Positions 26,269 to 35,004 of a stretch of DNA of 64,000 bases are shown piece by piece; position 1 is the first letter of the stretch, and each line of letters starts with the position of its first letter. Source of the stretch: Haliea sp964022665 (GTDB lineage: Bacteria > Pseudomonadota > Gammaproteobacteria > Pseudomonadales > Halieaceae); NCBI GenBank assembly GCA_964022665.1, contig CAXIDF010000002.1, positions 62,001-126,000 on the forward strand. Reading direction: 5' to 3'. The notes under the pieces were generated by a model. It ran no database searches. It was not told where the DNA came from and saw only the letters and a program-made list of their open reading frames with translations. The position numbers and the translations under genes were made by a program.

Positions 26269-26514
26269 TCAATCTTCGGCCTGCTCCAACTCCTGCACCT
26301 GGTAGTCCAGCTCGGCCATTTTCTCGTTGAGCAGGCCGCGAGCGTCAGCCAGCCCACGGTTATAAAAATAGGGACCGAGCTCTTCCGCCAGAAAGTCCAC
26401 CAGGAATTCGGCATCAAAGCTGCCGATTTCCTGCTGCAATTCATCGCGCAGGTAGCCCTTGACCTTGCTCGCCATGCGCTCTTTCTGTTCCCGTGAAAAC
26501 TCCGGCGCCTTCAC
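26269..26514 (-). CDS. DUF2164 family small protein
   Basis: An 81-residue acidic protein matching the DUF2164 pattern: F-S-x-E-Q-K, then YLRDELQQEIGSFDAEFLVDFLAEELGPYFYNRGLADA. The family is widespread in bacteria without a known function. It is 27 bases downstream of the patatin gene on the same strand. Confidence 0.8.
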   Translation of the reverse strand: MKAPEFSREQKERMASKVKGYLRDELQQEIGSFDAEFLVDFLAEELGPYFYNRGLADARGLLNEKMAELDYQVQELEQAED

Positions 26515-26541
26515 GACGCAGCCTCCATCATGCTACCACCG

Positions 26542-28212
26542 TCATGCAACTGCTCGCCCCGGCTCTCCGGACGTGTCTTTCTTTGCCGAGGCAGTTGACC
26601 GCGACGGGCTCTTGCGCCGGGTCTTCACCCGCGCCTTGGCGCTCGTACGCTTGCTCTTCGGGGCAGCAGCAAGCGCCGCCAGCTGTTCGCGCTGCGCTTC
26701 CCGGTCAGACCGCGTCGGTGGTGGCCGGCGCCGTGAAGCACGCGGTCGACGGTATTTTCCGCTATCGGGGCGCAGGTCGCCATACTCGAAGCGATTGAGG
26801 ATGTCTTCCATCACCCGGCTGATCTTGGTGCAGATGCGGATAGCCTCAATGTTGGGGAAGGCCGAATGCGCGCCCCCTTCCATCAGCGCCACCAGCTCCT
26901 TCTCGGACAGGTGGGACAGAATCTTCGCCGGATTGTACCAGCGGAAACTGGGCACAATGTTGATATCGCCGCTGTACTCCTGGTCAATCAGGGAGTGGAT
27001 ACCGTTCATCAACAGGTTGAAGCGAGGCCAGTTGTCGCCGTTCTTCTGCACCACACCGCGGTAGAAATTGAGCACTTCGCGGCCGATACCCACGCCCAGA
27101 GTGCCCAGCGCCGCACTGAGGCCGCTGCTTTTGTGGTTGCCGCGCAAAAAAGGCGTGGCAATGGGGTTCACCATACTGACGATATAGTGGTTTGTGCTGA
27201 ACAGCCGCGACAGCCGCTTCGCCGGCAGGTCGTCGGCGATGGAGCCATCAACCCACTTGCGCGTAGGCAGGTAGGGTTGGGATTCGCCGTGCACGTTCTT
27301 CGCCATCAGCATTACGGGCGGGAATACCCCTGGCACCGCGCAGGAGGCCATCACCGCCGAACGCACATAGACGTTAGGGGACGTAATGGCGTTCAACAGC
27401 CGCGAGCGCTGATGCGTTTCCGCCGGCGCGACTGTGATGCTGATCTGGCGCCCGGTCTTTTCGTAGGCTTCCTGAAAGGTCATTTCGGGAATGAGGCGAG
27501 CGATGATGTTCTCCAGGTCGCGCACATCAATTTGCGGATTGCGCCCGAAGAACATGCGCGAAAACACGCTCGCCTCACGCTCCGCCTCGAAGTGCACATT
27601 GCCGGGATCGAAGAAATGCCGGAGCTCTTCATCCGTGTGGGAGCCAACAACGCCCGCCACCAGGGAACCCGCGCTGGAGCCGGAAATAACACGCGGCAGC
27701 AGGCCCTGTTCCAGCAGCGTCTTGACCACGCCGAGGTGATAGAAGCCCAGCACACCACCGCCACTCAACATCAGGGCCGAGCGACCGAAGCAGATGTTGG
27801 CGCGGTAGAAAAAGTCGAGCTTCTGCTGCAGGGTGACGTCATCGCTCTCCAGTTCGGCGAGATAGCGCAGGGAATCGGCCACCTCGTCAATGTACTGTTC
27901 GATAAGATGCTTGGTGCCGAACTTGGCGTTCTGGTAGAGCGCGCTGCGTCCCATACCACCCATGTTGCCATGAATACCCTCATTGAGGGTGAACAGCAGG
28001 CCCTGATAATCGTGGCGGGAGCGCAGGCTGCGCAGGCGGTCGAGACGCAACCGGATCTGGCTGTAGTCGTATTGCGTCGTCTGGTCCACCTCGCGCCAGC
28101 GGCGCTTGCCGGACTGCTCATCGTGCGCGATGGCGGCTTCACGCCACTCATCGTAATTTGAACAGCTCGCCATCTGGCGTTCCAACTGGGCGAGTTTACG
28201 GGACGTTCTCAT
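26542..28212 (-). CDS. Patatin-like phospholipase with DUF3336 domain
   Basis: A 556-residue serine hydrolase. The DUF3336 region occupies roughly residues 1-140, and the patatin domain follows: the oxyanion GGGVLGFYHLG near 150-160, the nucleophile motif GSSAG near 178-182, and the catalytic Asp in DGSIADD (DGG/A in relatives). The architecture is shared with eukaryotic lipid-droplet triacylglycerol lipases such as yeast Tgl3-5. The last 70 residues are rich in Lys and Arg. Together with the wax ester synthase this points to storage-lipid turnover, by inference. Confidence 0.9.
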   Translation of the reverse strand: MRTSRKLAQLERQMASCSNYDEWREAAIAHDEQSGKRRWREVDQTTQYDYSQIRLRLDRLRSLRSRHDYQGLLFTLNEGIHGNMGGMGRSALYQNAKFGTKHLIEQYIDEVADSLRYLAELESDDVTLQQKLDFFYRANICFGRSALMLSGGGVLGFYHLGVVKTLLEQGLLPRVISGSSAGSLVAGVVGSHTDEELRHFFDPGNVHFEAEREASVFSRMFFGRNPQIDVRDLENIIARLIPEMTFQEAYEKTGRQISITVAPAETHQRSRLLNAITSPNVYVRSAVMASCAVPGVFPPVMLMAKNVHGESQPYLPTRKWVDGSIADDLPAKRLSRLFSTNHYIVSMVNPIATPFLRGNHKSSGLSAALGTLGVGIGREVLNFYRGVVQKNGDNWPRFNLLMNGIHSLIDQEYSGDINIVPSFRWYNPAKILSHLSEKELVALMEGGAHSAFPNIEAIRICTKISRVMEDILNRFEYGDLRPDSGKYRRPRASRRRPPPTRSDREAQREQLAALAAAPKSKRTSAKARVKTRRKSPSRSTASAKKDTSGEPGRAVA

Positions 28213-28339
28213 GGGCTACCTCTTTGCCGGAGACTCCCCCAAGGATACTGCAAAGGCCACCGGCAATACAGGTTAAATCTGGCCAGAGACTGTGCGCCCA
28301 AAACACCGCACGCAGGCTCTGCTGGCAGCCCAGTCGTGG

Positions 28340-29914
28340 TCAGGAGGGCTTGTCGCTATCCTCCTGCTCCGGCAAATCTCGGTGCACACCGCGGTATTCC
28401 TCTACCAGATGGCGCTTGTACAGCTTGCCGTTGTCCATACGCGGCAACTGCTGGTGGAAGTCCAGGGAGCGCGGCAGTTTGATATGTGAAAGGCGCTCGC
28501 GCAGCCACTCCATGATCTCGATCGCCACCTCATCCGTTGCATCCGCCCAGTTCATGGGCTGTACCACGGCCTTCACCTCCTCGCCAAACTCCTCGTTGGG
28601 AATACCGAACACGGCAACGTCCGCCACCTTGCCGTGCGTGATGAGGAGGTTTTCGATTTCCTGCGGATAAATGTTCACACCGCCACTGATGATCATGAAG
28701 TTCTTGCGGTCCGTGAGGTAAAGGAAACCGTCCTTGTCCAGATAGCCCAGATCGCCTGTGGTCGCCCAGCCGCGTTCGTTGAAGGCCTCAGCGGTTTTAC
28801 CCGGTTCGTCGTGATAGCTGAACTGGACCTGTTCACCGCTGAAGTAAATGGTGCCGATTTCACCCGGTGGCAGTTCGTTACCCTCGTCGTCCACCACATG
28901 CACCGATCCCATCAGCGAGGGCCCCACAGAACCTTTGTGCGTGAGCCAGTTGGCGGAGTCGATCATGGTGATACCAATGCCCTCACTGGCGGCGTAATAC
29001 TCGACAATGACCTCGCCCCACCAGGCGATCATCTGCTCCTTGACTTCAATCGGGCACGGGGCCGCAGCGTGAATGGCAAATTGCATGCTGCTGACATCGT
29101 AACGCTCACGCACGTCCTCGGGCAGCTTCAGCATGCGTACAAACATGATGGGCACCCACTGGCTGTGTGTTACCCGGTGCTCTTCGATCAGGGCCAGCGC
29201 AGCTTCGGCGTCGAACTTCTCCATCACCACGCTGGTGCCGCCCTGGTACAGGGCCATCATGTTGTAGTGCAACGGTGCCGCGTGATAGAGCGGCGCGGGT
29301 GACAGGTAGACCGTCTCCTCACCAAAACCAAACACCGCACCCAGGCTGCCTGCCAGCGGGTGCACCGCATTGACGTCGTCGCTGGCAGGCGGCAGGAACA
29401 CGCCCTTGGGTTTGCCGGTAGTGCCCGATGAGTAGAGCATGGGCACACCATTGGCCTCGTCCGCGATGCGCTCGGCCGGCTGCAGGCCTAAGCTGTCATC
29501 CCAGGACTCGTAGCCGTCCAGAATGCCATCTACCATCAAATAGTGTTTGATGCGCGAAGTGCCCAGCGCAAGAATTTCGCCTGCCACAGCTGCCAGCGCG
29601 TGAGACGCGATAAACAGCTTGGCCCCGCAGTTTTCCAGGATATAAGCGGTTTCATCACGTTTCAGGTGGGTACTGATGGGCGTGAAGATCAGCCCCGCTC
29701 GCTGGGCTCCCCAGCAGATTTCGAGGAACTGGCGACAGTTCACCAGCATCATGCCGATATGGTCACCCTTCTTCAGGCCCAGTGAGCGAAACAACTGTGC
29801 CGCCTGGTTGCTGCGCTCGTCGAGCTCGGCGTAGGTCACCACCTCGCCGGTTGCGCCCATGATGATGGCTGGCTTGTGGGGGTACGTCTCTGCGGTTATT
29901 GCTGGATGCGGCAT
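28340..29914 (-). CDS. AMP-dependent acyl-CoA synthetase (second)
   Basis: A 524-residue ANL-superfamily ligase. MLYSSGTTGKPKGV is the nucleotide-binding loop, EYYAASEG the adenine-binding motif, TTGDLGYLDKDGFLYLTDR the hinge, and MDNGKLYKRHL carries the catalytic lysine. The ordering TesB-synthetase-patatin on one strand (gaps of 72 and 127 bases) suggests fatty acid activation linked to lipid hydrolysis. Substrate range is not readable. Confidence 0.92.
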   Translation of the reverse strand: MPHPAITAETYPHKPAIIMGATGEVVTYAELDERSNQAAQLFRSLGLKKGDHIGMMLVNCRQFLEICWGAQRAGLIFTPISTHLKRDETAYILENCGAKLFIASHALAAVAGEILALGTSRIKHYLMVDGILDGYESWDDSLGLQPAERIADEANGVPMLYSSGTTGKPKGVFLPPASDDVNAVHPLAGSLGAVFGFGEETVYLSPAPLYHAAPLHYNMMALYQGGTSVVMEKFDAEAALALIEEHRVTHSQWVPIMFVRMLKLPEDVRERYDVSSMQFAIHAAAPCPIEVKEQMIAWWGEVIVEYYAASEGIGITMIDSANWLTHKGSVGPSLMGSVHVVDDEGNELPPGEIGTIYFSGEQVQFSYHDEPGKTAEAFNERGWATTGDLGYLDKDGFLYLTDRKNFMIISGGVNIYPQEIENLLITHGKVADVAVFGIPNEEFGEEVKAVVQPMNWADATDEVAIEIMEWLRERLSHIKLPRSLDFHQQLPRMDNGKLYKRHLVEEYRGVHRDLPEQEDSDKPS

Positions 29915-29986
29915 GTCACGATCCTTGCTGCTGGCTATGCGGGATAGCGCGCCATCATAAGACGCGATATGCAGCGAGGCAATGTA

Positions 29987-30826
29987 TCAGCGCGCTCGCA
30001 TCAGGCCCTGCTGCGATGCGGACGCTACCAGCACGCCGTCGCGATTATAAAAACGCCCGTGGGCAAGACCGCGACCCGCCGCAACGCGCTCCGCCTCCAC
30101 TGTGTGCAGTAGCCACTCATCCGCCCTGAAGGGGCCGTGAAACCACAGCGCGTGATCCAGGCTCGCCAGTTGAATGTCATCACGCAGGTAAGAGCGACCG
30201 GTAGCACCGAGGCAGACGTCAATCAACAGCGTGTCGGAAAAATAGGCCAGCAGGCTGGCATGGACGGCGTCCGGCTGGTTCAGGGAACCGTTGGTCTTTA
30301 CCCAGGCAGAAAGCACCGGCGGCAATGGCTGCGGATTGTGCCAGTCGACCGCGGTGACCATGCGCACGTCCAGATCTTCTCCCGTGACCAGTGGAAAGGA
30401 ATCATCGAAATCGCCGGTTTCAAGCGCTTTCTGCCGCTCGCTGATGAGGCTCTCAGGTGGCGGCACCTCCGGTGCCGTGCGCTGGTAGTCGTCGCCCGCG
30501 CCGGCGGTCTGGAACGATACCGATGACACCAGTATCGCCTTTCCGCGCTGCAGGGCCACCACGCGCCGGGAACTCAGGCTGCCGCCGTCCAGCGCGCGAT
30601 CCACTTCCAGACGGATCGACTCGGCCGGGTCTCCAGGGCGCAGGAAGTAAGCGTGCTGGGAGTGCACCGCCCGCTCGACCGGCACAGTGTCAGCGGCCGC
30701 ACGCAAGGCCTGTGCCAAAACCTGACCGCCGAACACGCGCGGGGCCCGCGGGTGCATGTTGTCGGCGATGAACACATCCTCACTGACAAAACGCGGCGTA
30801 AGTACCTGCAACAACTGGTCGAGCAT
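29987..30826 (-). CDS. tesB: Acyl-CoA thioesterase II
   Basis: A 279-residue double-hotdog thioesterase, close to the 286 residues of E. coli TesB, hydrolysing medium- and long-chain acyl-CoA. The N-terminal hotdog carries RVFGGQVLAQAL and HSQHAYFLRPGD; the C-terminal one carries ASLDHALWFHGPFRADEWLLHTVEAERVAAGRGLAHGRFYNRDGVLVAS, containing the catalytic Asp and Thr/Ser positions. The start at 30826 is divergent from the D-glutamate-cyclase operon with 101 bases between. Confidence 0.93.
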   Translation of the reverse strand: MLDQLLQVLTPRFVSEDVFIADNMHPRAPRVFGGQVLAQALRAAADTVPVERAVHSQHAYFLRPGDPAESIRLEVDRALDGGSLSSRRVVALQRGKAILVSSVSFQTAGAGDDYQRTAPEVPPPESLISERQKALETGDFDDSFPLVTGEDLDVRMVTAVDWHNPQPLPPVLSAWVKTNGSLNQPDAVHASLLAYFSDTLLIDVCLGATGRSYLRDDIQLASLDHALWFHGPFRADEWLLHTVEAERVAAGRGLAHGRFYNRDGVLVASASQQGLMRAR

Positions 30827-30927
30827 GAGGTGAATCCACTATGATGAACGGGTGTAACCGCGCATTATCCCGGATACGGCCCGCCAGCTCCAGACACGAG
30901 GCCTACCCAAACCCAGCGAGGATCCTG

Positions 30928-31713
30928 ATGCACGCTCCGCCAACACCAGCAGCACTGCGCCAGCGCATTCGCGCCGGTGAGCACACGGGCAATACTTCAG
31001 GCTGTGCGCCCGGCTTCGTACAGTGCAACATCGTCATTCTGCCTGAGGCCTGGGCGAATGACTTCCTCCGTTTCTGCCAGGCCAACCCCAAGCCCTGCCC
31101 GCTCATTGCCGTTGCCGCCGCCCCGGGTGACCCCGCCCTGCCGCCACTCGGTGACATTGATATTCGCATCGACGTACCCCGCTACCGGCTGTTTCGCAGC
31201 GGCGTTTTCGAGACAGAACTCGGCGACCTGAGCGCCCTCTGGCAGCCCGACCTGGTGACCTTTGCGCTCGGTTGCTCGTTCTCCTTCGAGGAGGCGTTGA
31301 TCGCCGATGGGCTGGATGTGCGCAATGTCTCCGAGGGGGTAAACGTGCCCATGTATCGCACAAACCTGCCCTGCACAGCGGCAGGCCCTTTCGCCGGCAA
31401 CATGGTGGTCAGCATGCGCCCCATGCGCGCAGCCGATGCCATTCGCGCAGTACAGATCTGTACCCGCTTCCCCTCGGTGCACGGCGCTCCGGTACACCTC
31501 GGCGACCCCGCCCTTATCGGCATCGCTGACATCAGCCGGCCCGACTACGGTGATCCGGTAACAATTGCAGCAGGCGAATTGCCCGTATTCTGGGCGTGCG
31601 GGGTGACCCCCCAGGTGGCGTTGGAGCAGGCAAAACCGCCGCTTGCCATTACCCACAGCCCGGGCTGCATGCTGGTCACCGACCTGCGCAATAGCCAGCT
31701 GGCGGTGCTCTGA
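30928..31713 (+). CDS. D-glutamate cyclase N-domain family protein (DUF1445, UPF0317)
   Basis: A 261-residue member of the DUF1445 family, long annotated as putative hydro-lyase and homologous to the N-terminal part of the mitochondrial D-glutamate cyclase DGLUCY. Family hallmarks are TSGCAPGFVQCNIVILP, FALGCSFSFEEAL, MVVSMRPM and THSPGCMLVTD. I choose the ATG at 30928, with CGAGGATCC ahead, over an in-frame ATG at 30841. It is the first gene of a tight seven-gene operon that later encodes the DUF4392 half, so the two may act together in converting D-glutamate to 5-oxo-D-proline. Activity is inferred. Confidence 0.85.
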   Translation: MHAPPTPAALRQRIRAGEHTGNTSGCAPGFVQCNIVILPEAWANDFLRFCQANPKPCPLIAVAAAPGDPALPPLGDIDIRIDVPRYRLFRSGVFETELGDLSALWQPDLVTFALGCSFSFEEALIADGLDVRNVSEGVNVPMYRTNLPCTAAGPFAGNMVVSMRPMRAADAIRAVQICTRFPSVHGAPVHLGDPALIGIADISRPDYGDPVTIAAGELPVFWACGVTPQVALEQAKPPLAITHSPGCMLVTDLRNSQLAVL

Positions 31714-31742
31714 TCCCGCCCTTTACCACAGGAAACCACCGT

Positions 31743-32492
31743 ATGCTCCTCAACTGCGACCTCGGCGAGAGTTATGGCAGCTGGCACATGGGCATGGACG
31801 AGGCCGTCATGCCGCATATCGACCAAGCCAATATCGCCTGTGGCTTTCACGCCGGCGACCCGCTCACCATCGACCGCACACTGGCGCTGGCCGCACGACA
31901 CGGGGTGCAGGTGGGTGCGCACCCTGCCTATCCGGACCTGGTGGGCTTCGGCCGGCGCAGCATGGCCCTGAGCGAGCAGGAACTGGCCAGCAGCCTGCGC
32001 TATCAGGTTGCCGCGCTGGACGGCATGGCCGCCTGCCACAATCTGCAGGTGGCCTACGTCAAGCCACACGGCGCGCTGTATAACGACATGATGGTCGACC
32101 CCGCCGTGCGCGCCGCGGTCATGCGCAGCGTTGCCAGTTACCACCGCCCCCTGGCACTCATGCTACAGGCGACACCCGAGGCTGAGGCCCACCGCGAGGA
32201 AGCGCGGCAACACGGGCTTGCGTTGCTGTTCGAGGCCTTTGCCGACCGTTGCTACGCGGACGACGGCCGGCTGCTGTCGCGCCGCCTGCCGGGCGCAGTG
32301 CACGACCGTGAGCACATGCTGGCCCAGGTACGGCAATTGCTTGATCACGGCACCATTACCACCCACGGGGGCAAGGTGCTGGCCCTGGCTGTGGACTCGC
32401 TGTGCGTACACGGCGACAACCCCGAGGGGGTCATGGCCATTGAGGAGATACAGCAGTTGACCTCGGGAGGTTGGGAACACCCATGCAGCTGA
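31743..32492 (+). CDS. pxpA: 5-oxoprolinase subunit A
   Basis: A 249-residue LamB/YcsF protein, the subunit that with PxpB and PxpC hydrolyses 5-oxoproline to glutamate at the cost of ATP. LNCDLGESYG and the metal-type histidines in MPHIDQANIACGFHAGD are typical, followed by VGAHPAYPDLVGFGRR and VKPHGALYN. Length equals that of E. coli PxpA (about 244). The stop overlaps the pxpB start by ten bases. Whether this complex takes the L- or D-isomer is not decided by sequence. Confidence 0.95.
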   Translation: MLLNCDLGESYGSWHMGMDEAVMPHIDQANIACGFHAGDPLTIDRTLALAARHGVQVGAHPAYPDLVGFGRRSMALSEQELASSLRYQVAALDGMAACHNLQVAYVKPHGALYNDMMVDPAVRAAVMRSVASYHRPLALMLQATPEAEAHREEARQHGLALLFEAFADRCYADDGRLLSRRLPGAVHDREHMLAQVRQLLDHGTITTHGGKVLALAVDSLCVHGDNPEGVMAIEEIQQLTSGGWEHPCS

Positions 32493-33181
32493 AACATGCA
32501 GGTGAAAACGCCGTGCTGATGTCCTTTGCCGAGGAGAACGCCGCCGCGCCGCCAGGGCCCCGCGAGGCGGCTCAGGTTCGCACCGCGGCTGAGGCGGCTC
32601 GGGCGGCCCTGCAGGGAGACCTGATCGACCTGGTGCCGTCCTATGCCTCGCTGCTGGTGATCTACGATGCCCTGCGCACCGACCATTTCAGCGTTGTGCA
32701 CCGTTTGCAGGCGCTGCAGGGGACCATCGAAGCGGCCACCGCAGGTGGCGGCGGCCGCGAGATCGAATTACCCGTGTACTACAGCCCGGAAACCGGTGCT
32801 GACCTGGAACGCCTGGCGCGGGAGGCGGACGTGACTGTAGCCGAGGTGATCACGCTGCACTGCGCCACCCAATACACCGTCTATGCCATCGGCTTCGCAC
32901 CGGGCTTTGCCTACCTCGGCCACGTCGACTCACGTATCGCCGCGCCGCGACTGACGACCCCGCGACAGCGCGTGCCACGCGGCGCGGTGGCAATTGCGGA
33001 CCGGCAGACCGCTGTCTACCCCGCCGTGTCACCGGGAGGCTGGAACCTGATTGGCAACTGCCCGCAACGCCTGTTTGATCCGCACCAGGACCCGCCCATG
33101 CCGGTTGCCGTGGGCGATAGCGTGCGCTTTGTCGCGATTGATCGGCAGCGTTTCATCGAACTGGGAGGCGAGCTCGCGTGA
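32483..33181 (+). CDS. pxpB: 5-oxoprolinase subunit B
   Basis: A 232-residue KipI-type subunit of 5-oxoprolinase. YCxxTGADL-like spacing, VIALHCATQYTVYAIGFAPGFAYLG and the conserved TPRQRVPRGAVAIADRQTAVYP block are present. The start at 32483 has GGGAGG 13 bases ahead and overlaps pxpA by ten bases; a TTG at 32471 is a less likely start. It overlaps pxpC by four bases (GTGA), so the subunits are probably made in equal amounts. Confidence 0.94.
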   Translation: MQLKHAGENAVLMSFAEENAAAPPGPREAAQVRTAAEAARAALQGDLIDLVPSYASLLVIYDALRTDHFSVVHRLQALQGTIEAATAGGGGREIELPVYYSPETGADLERLAREADVTVAEVITLHCATQYTVYAIGFAPGFAYLGHVDSRIAAPRLTTPRQRVPRGAVAIADRQTAVYPAVSPGGWNLIGNCPQRLFDPHQDPPMPVAVGDSVRFVAIDRQRFIELGGELA

Positions 33182-34119
33182 GCCTGCGTGTGCGGCAACC
33201 GGGACTACTCAGCCTGCTGCAGGATCGCGGCCGCTTTGGTCAACACCATCTCGGCCTCACCACCGGCGGCCCCATGGACCTGGAGGCGTTTCTACTCTGT
33301 CAGCGCTTACTGGGCAACGATCCGAACTGCACGCTGGTAGAGTGTAGCTTTGGCGGCCTGGAGCTCGATGTGGAAACCGACACACTGCTCTGCGTAACAG
33401 GTGCCGAGGCGCCGCTGCTGATCAATGGTCAGCCGCGGGATCTCTGGACCGGTCATCGTGTTCAAGGCGGCGACCGGGTGCAGCTCGGCCACGCTGAACA
33501 CGGTTGCCGCAACTATATTGGTGTGGTCGATGGCTTTGCGGTAACCCCGCAATTCGGCAGCACGGCGACCGTGCTGCGCGAGGGACTCGGAGGCCTGCGC
33601 GGCGAAAAACTGGCGCCCGGCGATGTTCTGCCGTGCCGGCCGGACAGACAGCGTCAACGGCTGCAGCTGCCCGCGGCCGAACGACCCCATTACGGTGCGC
33701 AGCTGACGGTACGTGTGGTGCCGGGCTACCAACAGGCGCATTTCCCGAGGCTGCAACAACGACGCTTCTACAGTTCCCCCTGGACGGTATCGCAGCGCGC
33801 TGATCGCATGGGTTATCGTCTGGAAGGCCCGCCCATCAAGGGCGATATTACCGGCATTGTTTCAGAAGGCATTTGTCTGGGCGCGATCCAGGTACCGGCC
33901 GATGGCCAGCCTATCGTCCTGCTGAATGACCGGCAGACCATCGGCGGCTATCCAAAGCTGGGCGCCGCCCTCTCGGTCGATGCCGCCCGCATGAGCCAGT
34001 TGCGGCCCGGCGCTACTGTGCACTTTGCCGCCATCAGCCCCCATGCGGCACATAACGCCCTGCATCTGCAACACTGGCGCATGCGACAAATACCGCTGCA
34101 GCCACCACCTGAGGAGTAA
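33178..34119 (+). CDS. pxpC: 5-oxoprolinase subunit C
   Basis: A 313-residue KipA-type subunit related to urea amidolyase C-domains. LLSLLQDRGRFGQHHLGLTTGGPMD, LLINGQPRDLW and the segment DRMGYRLEGPPIKGDITGIVSEGICLGAIQVPADGQPIVLLNDRQTIGGYPK are diagnostic. It begins with GTG at the pxpB stop. GAGGAG just inside its end serves as the ribosome binding site for the next gene. Loss of any subunit would abolish activity of the complex. Confidence 0.94.
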   Translation: MSLRVRQPGLLSLLQDRGRFGQHHLGLTTGGPMDLEAFLLCQRLLGNDPNCTLVECSFGGLELDVETDTLLCVTGAEAPLLINGQPRDLWTGHRVQGGDRVQLGHAEHGCRNYIGVVDGFAVTPQFGSTATVLREGLGGLRGEKLAPGDVLPCRPDRQRQRLQLPAAERPHYGAQLTVRVVPGYQQAHFPRLQQRRFYSSPWTVSQRADRMGYRLEGPPIKGDITGIVSEGICLGAIQVPADGQPIVLLNDRQTIGGYPKLGAALSVDAARMSQLRPGATVHFAAISPHAAHNALHLQHWRMRQIPLQPPPEE

Positions 34120-34124
34120 ACGCC

Positions 34125-34973
34125 GTGGACGAACAGGCCCTGAGCGAAGCCATCGAGACCCTGCTGGTGGCACGCAATCCACGTCAGATGCAGGTGGCCC
34201 GCGCCGCGCTTCCCGCGGGCTACTACCTGCGTGCGGCACAGCGCTTGCGCGACATCCGCGGTACCGTATTGATCGGCACCGGCTTTCCGGTCGCGGGCAC
34301 CTTTGAGACCGATGGCCCGGTCGGCGCCATTGCCCTGTACCAGGCCCTGCAGGCGCTCGGAGCCGAGCCGATGATTGCCTGTGCCAGACCGCTGGCTCAG
34401 GTGCTGGCGAGCGCCTACCGGATCCTGCCGCTGGAGCGCGAGCCAGCGGATGACGGTTCGGCACTGGCCGCCGGCTGGCTCGCGACCCATGCACCCAGCG
34501 CCATTATCTCTATCGAACGCCCGGGGATGGCGGCCGATGGCCGCTACTACAACATGCGCGGGGAGGACATCAGTGCCGGTTGCGGCGTATTCGACCCCTT
34601 CCTGACCCTGGCGGACTGCCCCACGATCGCCATTGGCGATGGTGGCAATGAGATCGGCATGGGGAATATCGCCAACGCCATCGCCGGGTTGGACATACAG
34701 GTATCGGTCACCCGCTGTGACGAACTGCTGGTCGCTGACGTGTCCAACTGGGGTGCCTATGGTCTGCTGGCGTTCCTGGGCCTGTGGTCAGAACGCGATC
34801 TGCTCGCCGAATTCTCGCCACTGGCCACCCTGCGCTACCTGTCCGAACGCGGCAGCGTGGATGGTGTCACTCGCAAGAACACGCTCACAGAAGATGGGCT
34901 GCCGCCCGCCGAGAGCGAATCGGTCATCCGCCAGCTACGCACGCTCACCGGGTTTCTCGAGGCGGCGGCGTGA
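34125..34973 (+). CDS. D-glutamate cyclase C-domain family protein (DUF4392)
   Basis: A 282-residue DUF4392 protein, homologous to the C-terminal part of mitochondrial DGLUCY, the enzyme that cyclises D-glutamate to 5-oxo-D-proline. GTGFPVAGTFETDGPVGA, SIERPGMAADGRYYNMRG and AIGDGGNEIGMGN are family blocks. The GTG start has GAGGAG eight bases ahead and lies five bases after pxpC. With the DUF1445 gene six genes earlier in gene order, it recreates both halves of DGLUCY as separate polypeptides. Prediction of cyclase activity is from family membership. Confidence 0.88.
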   Translation: MDEQALSEAIETLLVARNPRQMQVARAALPAGYYLRAAQRLRDIRGTVLIGTGFPVAGTFETDGPVGAIALYQALQALGAEPMIACARPLAQVLASAYRILPLEREPADDGSALAAGWLATHAPSAIISIERPGMAADGRYYNMRGEDISAGCGVFDPFLTLADCPTIAIGDGGNEIGMGNIANAIAGLDIQVSVTRCDELLVADVSNWGAYGLLAFLGLWSERDLLAEFSPLATLRYLSERGSVDGVTRKNTLTEDGLPPAESESVIRQLRTLTGFLEAAA

Positions 34974-35004
34974 GCACTTTGCACTCTCAACACAAGGAAC
35001 GGCT

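Noticed and set aside
26866..28161. A 431-codon plus-strand ORF antisense to the patatin gene
   Set aside because: It mirrors the patatin reading frame, is His/Gln-rich without recognisable domains, and has no start signal of note.
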